This document shows positions 1 to 10,861 of a stretch of DNA of 64,000 nucleotides, piece by piece. The position numbers and the translations under genes are program-made. Position 1 is the stretch's first letter. The number at the start of each line of letters is the position of its first letter. The notes beneath the pieces are model-generated. The model had not been told where the DNA came from. It made no database searches and saw only the letters and a list, made by a program, of their open reading frames with translations. The DNA comes from Perca fluviatilis. Taxonomy: Eukaryota; Chordata; Actinopteri; Perciformes; Percidae. The stretch lies in the NCBI RefSeq assembly GCF_010015445.1, contig NC_053118.1:5411781-5475780 (forward strand). Direction: 5' to 3'.

Positions 1-278
1 GGGTTTTTTTTTCTTTCAAACTTAATTTTGCGTTTCGCTTAGTTTTCTTTACTGTTTATTAATATTGAACGTGTTGCTATCAGGGGGAAGACTTAGTCTC
101 TCTATAAGAGGAGTGTTGAAGTCTTTGTGTAAAGATGGTACACAGCCTCCATGTTTAATTCCGTCAGCCTGCTGCATGTAACTTCTTTTCTACAGTTATT
201 GTTGTTGTCTTGAAGGGTTGATGCAGTATACATTTTATTTCTTTTTCCTTAACACTTAACTTGCTATCTCTCCCACAG
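1..278 (+). other. intron of the zDHHC gene, 5' side
   Basis: No reading frame or repeat is recognised here. The stretch ends in a pyrimidine-rich tract and a CAG acceptor directly before the DHHC exon, so it is the 3' end of an intron whose 5' exon lies outside the window. Confidence 0.75.
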
Positions 279-375
279 TGTTTGCAAACGCTGCATACGC
301 AAGATGGACCACCACTGCCCCTGGGTCAATAACTGTGTTGGGGAGAACAACCAAAAGTATTTTGTGCTTTTCACA
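279..375 (+). CDS. zdhhc3: zDHHC palmitoyltransferase, DHHC catalytic exon (partial gene)
   Basis: Palmitoyltransferases of this family move a palmitoyl group from palmitoyl-CoA to the DHHC cysteine and then to cysteines of substrate proteins; ZDHHC3 and its close relative ZDHHC7 act mainly in the Golgi. This exon encodes the heart of the cysteine-rich domain: C-x2-C, then [19 protein letters not shown], then FVLFT. The DHHC tetrad, the zinc-binding cysteines and the following NNCVG and NQKYF motifs are intact. The exon is bounded by CAG at 276-278 and a GTAAGT donor at 376. It enters with one base left from a preceding serine codon and ends on a complete codon. The residue string fits ZDHHC3/ZDHHC7; the later exons decide for ZDHHC3. 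The N-terminal exons (TM1, TM2, start of the cysteine-rich domain) are upstream of the window. Confidence 0.93.
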
Positions 376-803
376 GTAAGTTCACTGCAGGAATGAGTGT
401 GCTATTAAATGGGCTGACCAAGTTGCAGTAAGAAGTTGCCATTAGATTGTAGCTTATTTGTAATGGGAACAAACATTTTTTTTGTTTGTTTTTTAATACT
501 GTGCAACTCCTCTTAAGGAGGTGAAATCAGTAGATGTTGTTGTACAGATGAGGGATTCCTTTGTAAATACTAGGAGTGTGACAAGATACCCAGCTGACGA
601 GACGATACATGTGCTTGGGTTCACAAGAACAAAATTTTAACACCATTTTAAAGATCAATGACAAAATATGACTGGAAAAATTGTCTTTTATTCAATCAAA
701 AGTCACAAAATGAATCACGAAACTCAAATGACTGGCTTTTGACCTGTATACCTAACCTCTTCAGACATGATAACTGCAGCGTGAGTTTCTAATTCTAAGT
801 AAA

Positions 804-2000
804 CAGGGCTCCAAACTAACTTTTTGCCTTAGTGGCACTGGTGCGCCTAACTTTTTTATTTAGTGCACCAGCACAAAATTTAGGTGTACCCAAATTTTTC
901 CTTGTGTTGCTGTTAATGCTGAATGGCGATACACAATATAGCTCTAGTAAAACAGATTGTGATTAAAATAAAATGCAAAGACAGGGTTTCCTTTAGCAGT
1001 TTGAAAATATACAGCAGCAATGTAAATGAATGTTATCTAAATGAAATAGCCTAGGATATATATATAAAAAAATATATATATATCTCTGAGAAAGCTCCTT
1101 CACTTGTTTTCAACAACAATAACTGACGACTGATTAAAAGAGAAAGAGGACGCCCGGATAGCTCAGTTGGTATATAGAGGTTCGACTCCGACCTGCAGCC
1201 CTTTCCTGCATGTCATACCCCCTCTCTCTCCTCTTTCATGTCTTCAGCTTTCCTATCAAAATAAAGGCCGAAATCTTTAAAAATAAATAAAAATAAAAAA
1301 ACAGACAGAGAGAGGGGGAGTGCGATGGACTGAAGCGTATGCTACTCACAGAGTGACGGCTGACTCATTATGAATGGGTCCAGCAGGGGTCAAATGCGCT
1401 TTGGCGGGTCAGCGGCGTTACACACGTCTTGTGTAGGCTATGAAATGTCTGTATCGTCACAGCGCTGCATTTTTATTAACTATGATATTCTGGCCATGGG
1501 ACACATCTCTCGCCCAGGTCCAGCAGGCTCTGTCTTACACGCTATTACTCATAGAACTGATGTTAGTTGAATTTAATAACTTCTAATGTGTTTTTGCCGT
1601 GGCGGCCGCAATAACGGATAGTTACCAGCGGAAAAACTGTTACCAATACAGGTTTCCCTTTCATACTTAACACTATACAGCTGTGTTAATAACAATTAAA
1701 ACTGTAGACAAATGTCAGCAGTTTGGACCGGTGGCGCTGTGTCTCTCCATGTTGCAGTGGAGCCGTGTGTGAGTAAATGGGGGCGGGGCTGCGCGGAGGA
1801 GAGATCCAAACACAGGCACGGCTTTACAGAAGGAATGGGTCATGTAACGCAATATTAAACCATATCGATATAAACGACATTGCTTGGTTTGTGGAGAGGC
1901 AGCGGATGCGAGGACGTTAGGTGCACCGGTGCGAACTAGGAAAAATCTTAGTTGCACCCTTACAAATTTTTGCACTTTTAAGTCGCACTCTAGAGCCCTG
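804..2000. mobile_element. DNA transposon nested inside the 571-2336 element
   Basis: It begins CAGGGCTCCAAACTAAC and ends in GCACTCTAGAGCCCTG, so the first eight bases CAGGGCTC are inverted-repeated. Removing it reunites two halves that align to the uninterrupted relative near 3180-3560 (that copy reads on directly from TTCTAAT to TTAAGCTGTG). No clear target duplication remains. Subterminal copies of TAGTGCACCAG and GTGCACCGGTGCG are visible. It carries a SINE at 1150-1305. No coding sequence is recognised. Confidence 0.55.
1150..1305 (+). mobile_element. tRNA-derived SINE, internally deleted head
   Basis: The sequence has a tRNA-like A box (GGATAGCTCAGTTGGTA) and B box (GGTTCGACTCC), followed by a non-tRNA body (CTGCATGTCATACCCCCTCTC) and an A-rich tail of AAATA units. 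Compared with the minus-strand copy at 3975-4140, about 40 bases between the two boxes are missing. It therefore cannot fold as a tRNA and is not a tRNA gene. Confidence 0.7.
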
Positions 2001-2406
2001 TTTAAGCTGTGTGACTTTCTAACTGGACTTCTTTAGTTTTCTCAACAAAAAAAAAACAGTAAAAAATAACAACAATAAATGTCTAAATTCTTTTTGTCTT
2101 ATTTTTTTGTGTAAGTGCAAACAATAATCAAAGTAGTACTCGCTCAATAATCAAAGTGCATGTTCTTTTTATGCTTGGGTTATGCTAATTTCGAGGTCAA
2201 AGCAAGACTCCATCATACTGGCTGCTGCTCTGTACTTGTGTACTGGTATCGCGAGACAACTTTTCACCTCAACGGGAAATATCTTCACAATTTCATATTG
2301 CAAGATCTCATGGGACGAGATCTTGTCACACCTCTAGTAAACCCTCTGTTTGCAGTTAGTGTATATAATGAATGGTCCTTTATTGTGTCCTTTTTTTTTA
2401 ACCTAG

Positions 2407-2487
2407 ATGTACATTGCACTCATCTCCTTCCACGCTCTGCTCATGGTGGTCTTCCATTTCCTCTACTGCTTTGAAGATGATTGGACA
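2407..2487 (+). CDS. zdhhc3: zDHHC3 exon encoding transmembrane segment 3
   Basis: The 27 complete codons read from MYIALIS to EDDWT. They continue directly from FVLFT of the DHHC exon, and one extra base (A) is completed by AG of the next exon to give lysine. The hydrophobic run from YIALIS through FHFLY is the third membrane span, which follows the catalytic domain in this family. The acceptor is CTAG at 2403-2406 and the donor GTGAGT at 2488. The sequence [13 protein letters not shown] matches the ZDHHC3/7 subfamily closely. Confidence 0.92.
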
Positions 2488-3174
2488 AGTGAGTTTTTTT
2501 ATTATTATTTTTTTATTAAACCTATGTGGCTCTTAATTCCCTTTAGTCATCAAAAGAAAAGCCTTTCTTTTAGTATGCCTACTCAAAACTTGAGTTCTAA
2601 ACTGACAATCTTCCTTTAAAATGTTTGTGGCGGGATGCCCATTATATATCATTAAAATAAAACTATGTATTATGCCTAACTTTATACAGTTTTTTTTTTT
2701 ATCAACATTGATGTATGTGTCTATATACACTATTTCCTTGTATATGCTTTAGAACCACATGCGTTTTGTCGTCATGCTAATGACAAACAAACTGAAAGAC
2801 AATAATTTATACAAACAAACAAATGAAAAAGTTAAAATACAGCAATATAATATATTGTGTCCTCTCCACAGCTATCAAAAATACAATATTCCCAAGAATG
2901 AATGACATTTTGTGCAAACTCAACATTCCTGCTGGACTGCGGACAGTGTTACTTCCTTTTCCTGCTGTACTGTAAAGGATCTGGGTTGCATAGCAAGCTG
3001 TGAACCTTTGAATGTGATCAGCACATCAGCAGACCGCATGCAAGCCACATTTTCATTATTGTCTTGTGGTAAAGTGCACTTACTAGAACATAAAACATCT
3101 AGAGCGTTAAGAACTAAAAGTTCTTAATGCTCCATGAACCTTTTGTTTGCCATCTTGGTGTCATACTGTCCTAC
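2488..3174. other. intron stretch, nothing recognised
   Basis: This is AT-rich intron sequence with short T and A runs. No conserved reading frame, RNA gene or bounded element is seen. Confidence 0.5.
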
Positions 3175-3570
3175 TAAGGGTGTGATGAGACACTCGGCTC
3201 ATGAGACGATACATGAGATTGGGTTCAACCAACTTAACCTTATTTTAAAGAAAACTTCAATGAAGAAATATGACTGGAAAAATAGTCAATTAAATCGAAA
3301 GTCATTAAATGAAAAACGAGCACTGTAAAAAGGTTTTGCGAAACTCAAATGACTGGCTTTTCTCCTGCATAACTAAGCTCTTCAGACCACATAACTGCGG
3401 CGTGAGCTTCTAACTTCTAATTTAAGCTGTGTGTGACCTAATTGGACTACTTTTGTTTCCTCAAATAAAAATATTTTTTTTGTCTGTTTTCTAAGTGCAA
3501 ACCATAATCAAAGTAGTACTCTCAATATTCAAAGTGCAATAGAGACTTTATTCAAGCATGATACACTGCT
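3175..3570. repeat. diverged relative of the 571-2336 element
   Basis: The stretch shares with 575-803 and 2001-2160 the strings GAGACGATACATG, TATGACTGGAAAAAT, CGAAACTCAAATGACTGGCTTTT, TTCAGAC and CAAAGTAGTACTC, in the same order. It is uninterrupted, so it shows the pre-insertion structure of the first copy. The left tip TAAGGGTGTGATGAG resembles a terminal repeat. The right limit is uncertain. Confidence 0.6.
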
Positions 3571-3974
3571 CAGCCTAAGATATGATGATGTTCTTTATCA
3601 GGAATATGAACATATCCACGTTCTCTATCGTATCAAGATTAATTATCCGCTGTTACATATTCCATATGTATGGTGGAGAGAGAGTCTCTTCACTCAGAGA
3701 ACCAAGGTTACGTAACCAAGCGTTTCATTGCAGCAGTATCCATTGGGGGGAACATTTCTCTTTGTTTAATATCATTAACAGTAAAGTTAGACTTTGATGT
3801 CCGCTTCCCGACTCATTTAAAAAAGAAAAGAAAGGGAGCGACCTGTGTGAGTCAGTGCCACACTAAACTGCAGGCTGTAGCTGTGTGTGTGTGTCTCGGG
3901 TGAGAGAAAGGGAGGGAAAACTTTTTTTATTTTAATTTTTTTTTTTTTCATTTCTTAGAATATTTTTTGGGCAT

Positions 3975-4140
3975 TTTTAGGCCTTTATTTGTCTTCAGCT
4001 CTAAACATGAAAGGGGAGAGAGCGGGCGGAATGACATGCAGCAAAGGGCCGCAGGTCGGAGTCGAACCCAGGCCTGTTGCGTCAAGGAGTGAACTTCTAT
4101 ATATGGGCGCCCACTCTACCAATTGAGCCTTCCAGGCACC
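3975..4140 (-). mobile_element. tRNA-derived SINE, longer copy
   Basis: On the minus strand it reads A box (AGGCTCAATTGGTAGAGTGG), a spacer, B box (GGGTTCGACTCC), GACCTGCGGCCCTTTGCTGC, the body (ATGTCATTCCGCCC) and a tail containing AATAAAGGCC. It is the same family as 1150-1305 and keeps the region between the boxes. A head-only fragment of this family lies at 12286-12330 on the same strand. Confidence 0.75.
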
Positions 4141-4149
4141 CTCCCTCTA

Positions 4150-4720
4150 AAGTTCTAACGCTGGGTTTTACAGGCAGCTTTTTTCCAATTGCAACTCCAA
4201 TATTGCTCTGCAAAAGTTAACTCTGAGTCAACTTTGGAAGTTCCTTTGATGTCACAAATTTCACAATTTTCCAATTTATTGGGAACATTGTTCTCATCTT
4301 GAGGAACATATCATCATCACACCCTTAATAATCAAACTCACCAAATTTTCATTTCTTTCAAAACCTGTGAGCATTGGGAGATTATACCGCAATATGTTAA
4401 GTGTTTAGCGGGCTCCATAGTGCCCCCTAATGCGTGGAAGGCCTTAAATTGGACATAGCTGCTTCGATATTCACGACATTTGGTACACACATTGCTCTCA
4501 TCATTACAAACACATTTTCAATTTATTTTCATTAGCTCCACCCGACCGGAAGTCAGCCATTTAGATTTTTCACGTATTTTTTTCAAACTCCTCCCAGGGG
4601 GTTTTTGGTTAGAATAATCCTTCAACTGATGTGACCTTAAATTGTGAAGGAATTTTTGATACCTCAAACGATGATCTCATAGGTCATATGACAACACCAT
4701 TTAAGGCAGCAAGAGGACCA
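4150..4720. repeat. unclassified interspersed repeat
   Basis: It carries phrases shared with other parts of the window (AGTGCCCCCTAATG, CTCCACCCGACCGGAAGT, CTCATCTTGAGGAACAT). It seems related in style to the stretches at 11690-12290 and 30930-31525. No reading frame is present, and the class cannot be set from sequence reading alone. Confidence 0.4.
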
Positions 4721-4786
4721 TTAAGAGGTAAAATAAGATAGGCTAAAGTAGTTAAATCAAACAGTAATGTTAATATATTAACGTTA

Positions 4787-5065
4787 AAGCGGTTTCACCC
4801 TTCTTGCATTCAGCGCAGTCGGGGCGCTGCGGATGGCAAGCATGGTTGCTACAAACCGTCTGGACTTTTATACTGATTGCAGTCAAAGCGGCTTAAAATA
4901 AGGACTTCTTCTCTCCTATAGCCAATCATTGCAACGCGGTATATGCGACTGCATCCGCATTATTACAAAATCTTGGTTCTCGGCGATTAGACCCTCTGCA
5001 GTCGCCCAGGCTGCGTTTGTGTCAAATCGCCGACCGCGCTGAATGCAAGAAGCATGAAACCGCTT
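4787..5065. mobile_element. 279-bp Harbinger-type MITE with TTA target duplication
   Basis: The two ends are long inverted repeats of about 38 bp. The left end reads AAGCGGTTTCACCCTTCTTG and continues GCATTCAGCGCAGTCGG. The right end is its complement with few mismatches. TTA lies on both sides (4784-4786 and 5066-5068), the target duplication of PIF/Harbinger elements. The GC-rich interior has no reading frame. It sits 118 bp before the Harbinger-like transposase frame. Confidence 0.8.
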
Positions 5066-5182
5066 TTAGCTAACAGTTAAGTGAGGGTCAACAGTTAACA
5101 TATTTTAGTAGTTTATTTGGCTAATGTCATTTAACTTTTACGAAATAATTACATTTTATTTAAAAGGAGAAGGCACAGAGAC

Positions 5183-6141
5183 ATGGATGGGGTGCCACTA
5201 TCGACCCTGGTGTTTTTGTTCTGGCTGGCAAGTGGGACATCATCCAGGGTGGTCTCCAGAGTGTTTGGGATGCGTCTATCCACAGTCCACCGCATCGTCC
5301 ACAGAGTCACTGAGGAGGTGGTGGCCATTTGTCATCAGGTCCTCCACCTCCCAAAGACCCCAGAAGACCTGAAGGCGGTGTCTCGCAGGTTTGCAGGGCT
5401 GGCGAGACACCGAGCCTTCAGGAAAGCAGCTGGAGCAATCGATGGGTCTGCCATGTCCACATCAAGCTATCAGGAGGCACTGGTGGTCAGTAATACAGGA
5501 ACAGGATGTTTCCTTCCATCCTGCAGGCTGTGTGTGACCATCAGGGCCGCTTTGTTGACACATACGTGGGCTGGCCTGGGTCAGTCCACAACTCCAGAGT
5601 GCTCTGCTACAGCCCACTCTACTGGCGGTCACTCTACCCTGCTCCAGGGCACTTCCTCCTTGCTGACTGGGGGGTATCTATGCCTCCAACATCCACTCCC
5701 CTTCATCACTCCCTACAGGATGACTGTACAAGGTGTGGGAGCCCAGCGCTTCAACATCCCTCACTCCTGGGCACGCTCTATTATAGAGCGCGCTTTTGGG
5801 TTGATGAAGGCCAGGTTCCTGGGCCGTCTTCCAGCTGGAGGTGCACTACACCTTGGTACCTTACGTAAGTATTCACTCAAAGTGTTTTGTGATATATTTA
5901 TATACGTATATATGAGGTATACATTTTCCAAATTATGTGTTTTTTAACCATTTTAGGTCATAACATCATGTGCCATCCTCCACAACATCTGTCTTGGGGC
6001 TGGTGACATTGTGGCCCTGGAGGATGAGCCTAAGGAGGATGTGGCAGAGGATGAGGGGAAGAATGAGGCAGTAAGTGGTGCTCCCTGGCGTAACCAGCTA
6101 ACTGCAGAGGTGTCTGCCCTGGAGGACGACGATTATTTTTA
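5183..6141 (+). pseudogene. PIF/Harbinger (HARBI1-like) transposase, broken
   Basis: Harbinger transposases are DDE enzymes that cut and paste elements at TWA targets. The parts are in the expected order but in different frames. A helix-turn-helix-like start (SRVFGMRLSTVHRIVHRVTE) leads to the first catalytic D in GAIDG. Next come FPSILQAVCDHQGRF and DTYVGWPGSVHNSR, the second D in LLADWG, FITPYR, and the catalytic E in SIIERAFGLMKARF. The frame slips after GAIDG, meets a stop in the TAATAC that follows, and slips again in a G run after the second D. A GTAAGT donor near 5866 and a TTTTAG acceptor near 5955 define a roughly 90-bp intron. Exon 2 reads ITSCAILHNICLGAGD and ends in an acidic tail EDDDYF and a stop at 6139-6141. 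AATAAA follows at about 6250. The protein is not functional as read, unless several sites are sequence errors. Confidence 0.85.
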
Positions 6142-6539
6142 ACAGGCAAGTATAAGAATTGTAAAGCTATTACTCCTATTTAAAATATTTTGCAGAACAA
6201 CAATGTTTTCTATTAAAAATATTTTGTGGTCAGAGATATCAGATGTCAAATAAAGCTGTGAAGTAATATTTTCTGTCTTTTATTTATTTATTACACATCT
6301 TAGTGACATGGCAGCCGATTGACTCTGTGGACGATGCGGTGGAGAGATGCATCCCAAAAAATCTCTGGAGACCACTCATACCCTGTATGATGTCCCACTC
6401 CTGGACAAAGACACCAAGGTCTTTAATGTGGCACCCTATCCAGGCCCATCAGCACCACCAGGGTCTCCCTGCTCAGCCAAAATATGTATATAGGAATCAA
6501 ATTATTTAGTTTAAGGTTATTTTATATTTTATTATTATT

Positions 6540-6905
6540 CATTGTCTTCCGTTGATCTCAAATTACCGTGAGCTGGAATGAGCCAGAAACACAAAACTTG
6601 GCCCAATGATTGGAAATGATGTGCATTAGGTTCCCAGGAAATATGAGCTCAATCTGCCACATGGTGATGCTATAATTAAGACTTAAAAACATGATTTTTG
6701 AAAGGCCACGCCACCATAAGTCTGATTGACTTGAAATTTCTCACACACATGCAACTCAGTGTGCTCTACAAAAAAGCCTCTTGGACCATAAGATTGTTTT
6801 GTTAATTTACATAATGTGAAAACCATCAAATGAATAGAACTTTTTAAATTCTATCAACACCAATATTAGTATGCAGCCTTGTGGGATTGAGATACACATT
6901 TCTAG
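6540..6905. repeat. interspersed repeat copy A (split)
   Basis: This copy aligns with 7935-8320: both carry GAGCTGGAA or a variant, CTCTACAAAAAA, GCCTCTTGGACCATAA, CATAATGTGAAAA and GAGATACACATTTCTA. The alignment stops at about 6905 and resumes at about 7613 with ATAAATGAGCAAGAT. Copy A is therefore split by the LINE at 6905-7615. Confidence 0.65.
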
Positions 6906-7615
6906 TCAAGTAAACTTTATTGTCAATTCTGCAATATGTGCCAGACATACAGAGCAATTTGAAACATGTTTCTATCTTACCCACTGTGCAATAAGGACAC
7001 GTCCAACAAGTATAATATAAAAAGAGAAGAAATATTCACAAATAAGATAAAGAAAGATAAGTTATATGTACAATTTAAAAGTAATATGTACAATACAGTA
7101 ATACATTCTAAATAGTGCAAATGGAAGGCAAAATCAAACAGTACAGAAAACCAAAGATAAAGATAGTGAAATGTGCAATATAAAAGTTTAAAAGATTTCC
7201 TGAATGTCTTTTTTTGGCCGGTGTTGATCCTGATGGGGGGTTCTTAATGTGTTGCTTCCGACCCATACTGCCTGAGCCCTCTCACTAAGAAAGTCCAGCA
7301 GTGCTGAGCCCCAGCTGGTCCAGTTTGCAAATCAGGGATCAGGGATGATGGTGTTGAATGCTGAACTAAAGGTTTTGGTATTCAGGTGGGTGAGTGCTGG
7401 GTGAAGAGCAGAATAGACTGCATCCTCAGTGGATCTGTTACCTCGGTATGCAAACTAGTAGGGGTCCAGGGTGGGCGTGAGGTCCAGGGTGGGGGTGAGA
7501 GTGGATTTTACGTGAGCCATGACTAGCCTTTCAAAGAACTTCATGATGGTGGGGGTCAGTGCAATGGGGCGATAGTCATTGAAAGTGGATGGAGAGGGCT
7601 TCTTTGGAACTACTA
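6905..7615 (-). pseudogene. 5'-truncated non-LTR retrotransposon (Rex1/L2-like) RT fragment
   Basis: On the minus strand it encodes reverse-transcriptase pieces: [34 protein letters not shown] and then, in another frame, [12 protein letters not shown] with SSAFNTIIP. The order is that of the fingers and early palm of Rex1/CR1/L2-type LINEs. The catalytic FADD box is absent, so there is an internal deletion. It ends in an AATAAAGTTTACTTGA-like 3' tail. It sits exactly in the gap of repeat copy A. Confidence 0.75.
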
Positions 7616-8520
7616 TAAATGAGCAAGATTGGTGTAAAAACATCAATTAAAGAATTTCGCCAAGGGTGGAGCTTAGGAGTAAATTGGCCATAACTCACTA
7701 ATTGTTTGACCGATCATCACAAAATGTGTAATGTATCTTTAGTGCGTCATGAGGAATAGGCTGACACAAGGATTATGAGTTTAACCCATAGGGGGCACCA
7801 AAAATACCACATGTTTGTACCGCAAAACCCAGTAGACAGAATTTCAGGGGGCGAGTATTAACCAGGGTCTTATTGTCTTATTGATTGGTGCATGTGGGCA
7901 TGGCCTATTTAGCATTATATACTATATTATGCCTTTTGTCAAGTTACTGGGGGCTGGAACGAGCTAGAGACATGAAAATTGTCAACATAACTGATGCTAG
8001 TGTGCTCATGCTCCCCAAATAATATGATGCAATTCGGCCTGATGGTGGCTCTATAACTTAGGCCAAAGATTTTAAAAGCCATGCCCCTCACACGGTGAAT
8101 TTGATTGACATGAAATTCCTCACACAAGTCCAGCTCAATGCGCTCTACAAAAAAAGCCTCTTGGACCATAAATGTCTGCCATGATGTTATTTTGCTAATT
8201 TGCATAATGTGAAAAACAGTTAAATTAATAGAACTTTGTCAATTTTTATTCTATCAAGACCAAAATTGATATATGGCCTTGCAGGACTGAGATACACATT
8301 TCTATAAATGGGCAAGATGTGCCATAAAACATGGCCGCCATCAATCAAAGAACTTCCTAAAGGGTGGGGCTAGCAGGGAATTGCCTATAGCTCAAGTTCT
8401 GCCATAGCAATTCTGTCTAAAATTGATGGAGACATTTAACACCACGACTTGAATGTACGTTCCCAGCTTCGTTAAAATACGATAAAGGGGGCAAAATGGC
8501 AGGACTTGCTGCATCTATTG
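7616..8520. repeat. end of repeat copy A plus repeat copy B
   Basis: After the LINE, copy A resumes (AAAGAATTTCGCCAAGGGTGG). Copy B follows at about 7935-8400 with a matching end (AAAGAACTTCCTAAAGGGTGG). Both contain the phrase for a GGGGGCACCA-type block. No coding sequence is seen. Confidence 0.55.
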
Positions 8521-9450
8521 TAGTCTTGAAACAGGTGTGTGGTTGGTTTCACCAGTTTTTCTATGGAGCATTAAACCATCTGAAGTGGTTTTGTGAAGCT
8601 ACAAACCCACTCAACTCTACGTGCGGCTTTGACTTTTGTTGATTTGGCATCTGCTCAATGCTACTTGCTGCTTTGACTCTGGTGTAGTCTACGTGATAAG
8701 CAGGTATACGCAGTATCCCCTTTAAGAAAACTGTAGAATTTCCATATACCCACTTAAAAATTTGCAATGGCACGTAACAACATACTTTCCATTATAATTT
8801 GGATATATTTTGAATTGTCATCTGTTTTTTTTTCCTTGCATAGGCTAAATAAAGGTATTACCGAAGGCCACCGTAAATTGGTGCATAAAAATGTGTCAGA
8901 ATGCAGGAAATGAAGTCTTTGACGCTCAAATTTCCCTGGTGGATGACACCAAGACCCCCCACTATGATATGCGCCCCATATTTTTTTGGGCTTGCAGTGG
9001 AGTCACATTTCCCTGCAGGCTCGTTTTCTCCAGAATTGTCCTAATCACAGAGAGAAAAAGAGAGACTTATTACACATGAATGCAAGGGAAAAGGGTATAT
9101 TGGCCCATTTACTGGTTGTCTTATTATTGTGGGTTTTGTATAGGGTGAAGGCTAGTTTCACTGTAACCTTAAGGGCAAGATGATCAAAATAAGATTTTAC
9201 AAATGGGTTAGAACCTTGCGTGTTTGGCCCCAATTAATAAATTGACATTTTCAGACCTCATTTTTATAAATAAAGCAGTATGATCCCTAAAACAAAACCA
9301 CTAAAGCAAACAAAAAGCAGCTTAGCAAAATAACATAGTTCAGGTTAGCCATGTAACATTAAAATTATTTACCAGAATTAAAATAAAATGTTTAATTTTA
9401 ACCGTTAATGTTACTGACGATGAGTCAATGTTACAAGTCAAGTTTAAACA
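8521..9450. other. intron stretch, nothing recognised
   Basis: No element ends, conserved frame or RNA gene is seen. Short open frames lack any motif and are treated as chance. Confidence 0.4.
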
Positions 9451-10309
9451 CTGAGGGCCTAATTTACTAACACTAGCGCAGTTTGCGCTGCGTCTGTTTA
9501 TGCGAGTTCGGTAATAGCGCACGCTATGCTTCCACATTTTGCGTAGTATTTATCAACCCTGACACCCATCAGGCAATCAGCGTCTTTCTCCGCCCACTAT
9601 ACGGTAAATTGCGCTGTAGCAAAGCGGTACTTGTGCTATGATACGGCTGAGTGCAGACTGCGATATTCCCACTGCTGATGCCATGACTGTTTGAAATGAT
9701 CCTGATGCCAATATTTGTAATGTAGCGAGGAGTTTAACAACTGCTGGAATGTAATGTGAACGCTGAGTGAGAGATTCAATTTCATCTTTGATTTCTTCCA
9801 GTAACTCTAATATTACATGGTTGCTTGATCTGTAACGCTAAATGATGTGTTCACTGACAAAGTGTGATTCTTGTGTTAAAAATATTTTCAGCCTCGCCTA
9901 TGTCTTCGTCTTGCTCAAATTACTGTTGCCATTTCACTAGCGGCATAAAGGTCTATGAGGAAACTTGATTGCGGCTGGTTTAGACCTGTTTTTAAGAGGC
10001 GGATAATTTCCCCCGCAGAATAGAGGTGCGCTCTTACTTACAGTCTTTGTAAATACCACGGAATATATAATTAGGTGCACTTTGCGCTTATCCTCCCACC
10101 TTTTTGGGTGGAACTCCCACTTTCCCCACGACCCTCCCACGAACGCATATTGAAAGCGCAACTTGTCTCTTCTCGTTCATGTGGCAGACAATCTGCGATT
10201 TTACCCAAGTGCGCCCTGTTTGTAAATAGCCCGCATCGGTTACGTCCGTCTTTGCGACCAATTAGCGCCTGGAAACAGGCGCAAACGGCTTGATAAATCT
10301 AGCCCTGAG
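9451..10309. mobile_element. DNA transposon with AGGGCCTAATTTA-type ends
   Basis: The left end CTGAGGGCCTAATTTACTAA and the complement of the right end, CTCAGGGCTAGATTTATCAA, are inverted repeats. GCGCAGTTTGCG-like motifs are inside both. The interior lacks a transposase. No clean target duplication is visible. The tip resembles that of the 55659-56753 element (GGGGCCTCATTTATAAA), so the two may belong to one superfamily. Confidence 0.6.
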
Positions 10310-10856
10310 TTTTGATAATGAAGGCCTTAAAAGTTTTATTTTCAGATGTGGGGGGCCGAGCTACAGTAACGATAAACAACAAAAGTGTGAGGTATCAAGC
10401 TTTTTTTTTTAACATTAGTATCGTTAGTTAGCTATTTGAGTTAGTTAAATCCCAACACTTACATTTAAACGTGTATTCCTCCTCTTGTACAGACGGACTA
10501 GGGGAAGCCATAATGTGAACTGTCCCTATGTATTAAAGTAACCAATAAATAAATTAACATTTATAAGCTTTTGTCTCAATAAATGTTATCACTTTATGTA
10601 ACGTTACAAATGTCTATCTGCCATACAGAAACACTAAAATATGTATTTATGTAATGGTAAGGAAAAGCAAATAACGTTTACCGATATGTTAACATTAAGT
10701 TACCATAACAATAACAATACTTATAAACTGGAATATTAAGTCTAATTAAAATACATACATTTACAAAATACATTTCTTTAAAAGTCTCTCAAAGTGAGAG
10801 GAAATTAATAAATAAACTGTCATGCACATCTATGAGACCACAACAGGTCTTGGAGC
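10310..10856. other. AT-rich intron stretch
   Basis: Nothing is recognised apart from homopolymer runs. Confidence 0.4.
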
Positions 10857-10861
10857 AGGAC

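Larger units (their letters stand above)
571..2336. mobile_element. hAT-like non-autonomous element (host of a nested element)
   Basis: The ends are inverted: TAGGAGTGTGACAAGAT at 571 and its complement, ATCTTGTCACACCTCTA, at 2336, with one mismatch. They are flanked by near-identical 8-bp direct repeats, GTAAATAC (563-570) and GTAAACCC (2337-2344). An 8-bp duplication is the hAT signature. No transposase is present. The element is split by a second insertion at 804-2000. A diverged relative starts near 3175. Confidence 0.65.

Noticed and set aside
1150..1200. tRNA gene
   Set aside because: Only A and B boxes are present with the D-loop to anticodon region missing, followed by a SINE body and A-rich tail.
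3175..4327. single 1.15-kb transposon with TAAGGGTGTGATGA ends
   Set aside because: The ends are inverted, but the flanks TGTCCTAC and ATAATCAA do not match, and the right end lies within an unrelated repeat.
6303..6509. second Harbinger ORF (Myb-like)
   Set aside because: The 68-codon frame shows no Myb helices and reads poorly; it follows the AATAAA of the transposase.
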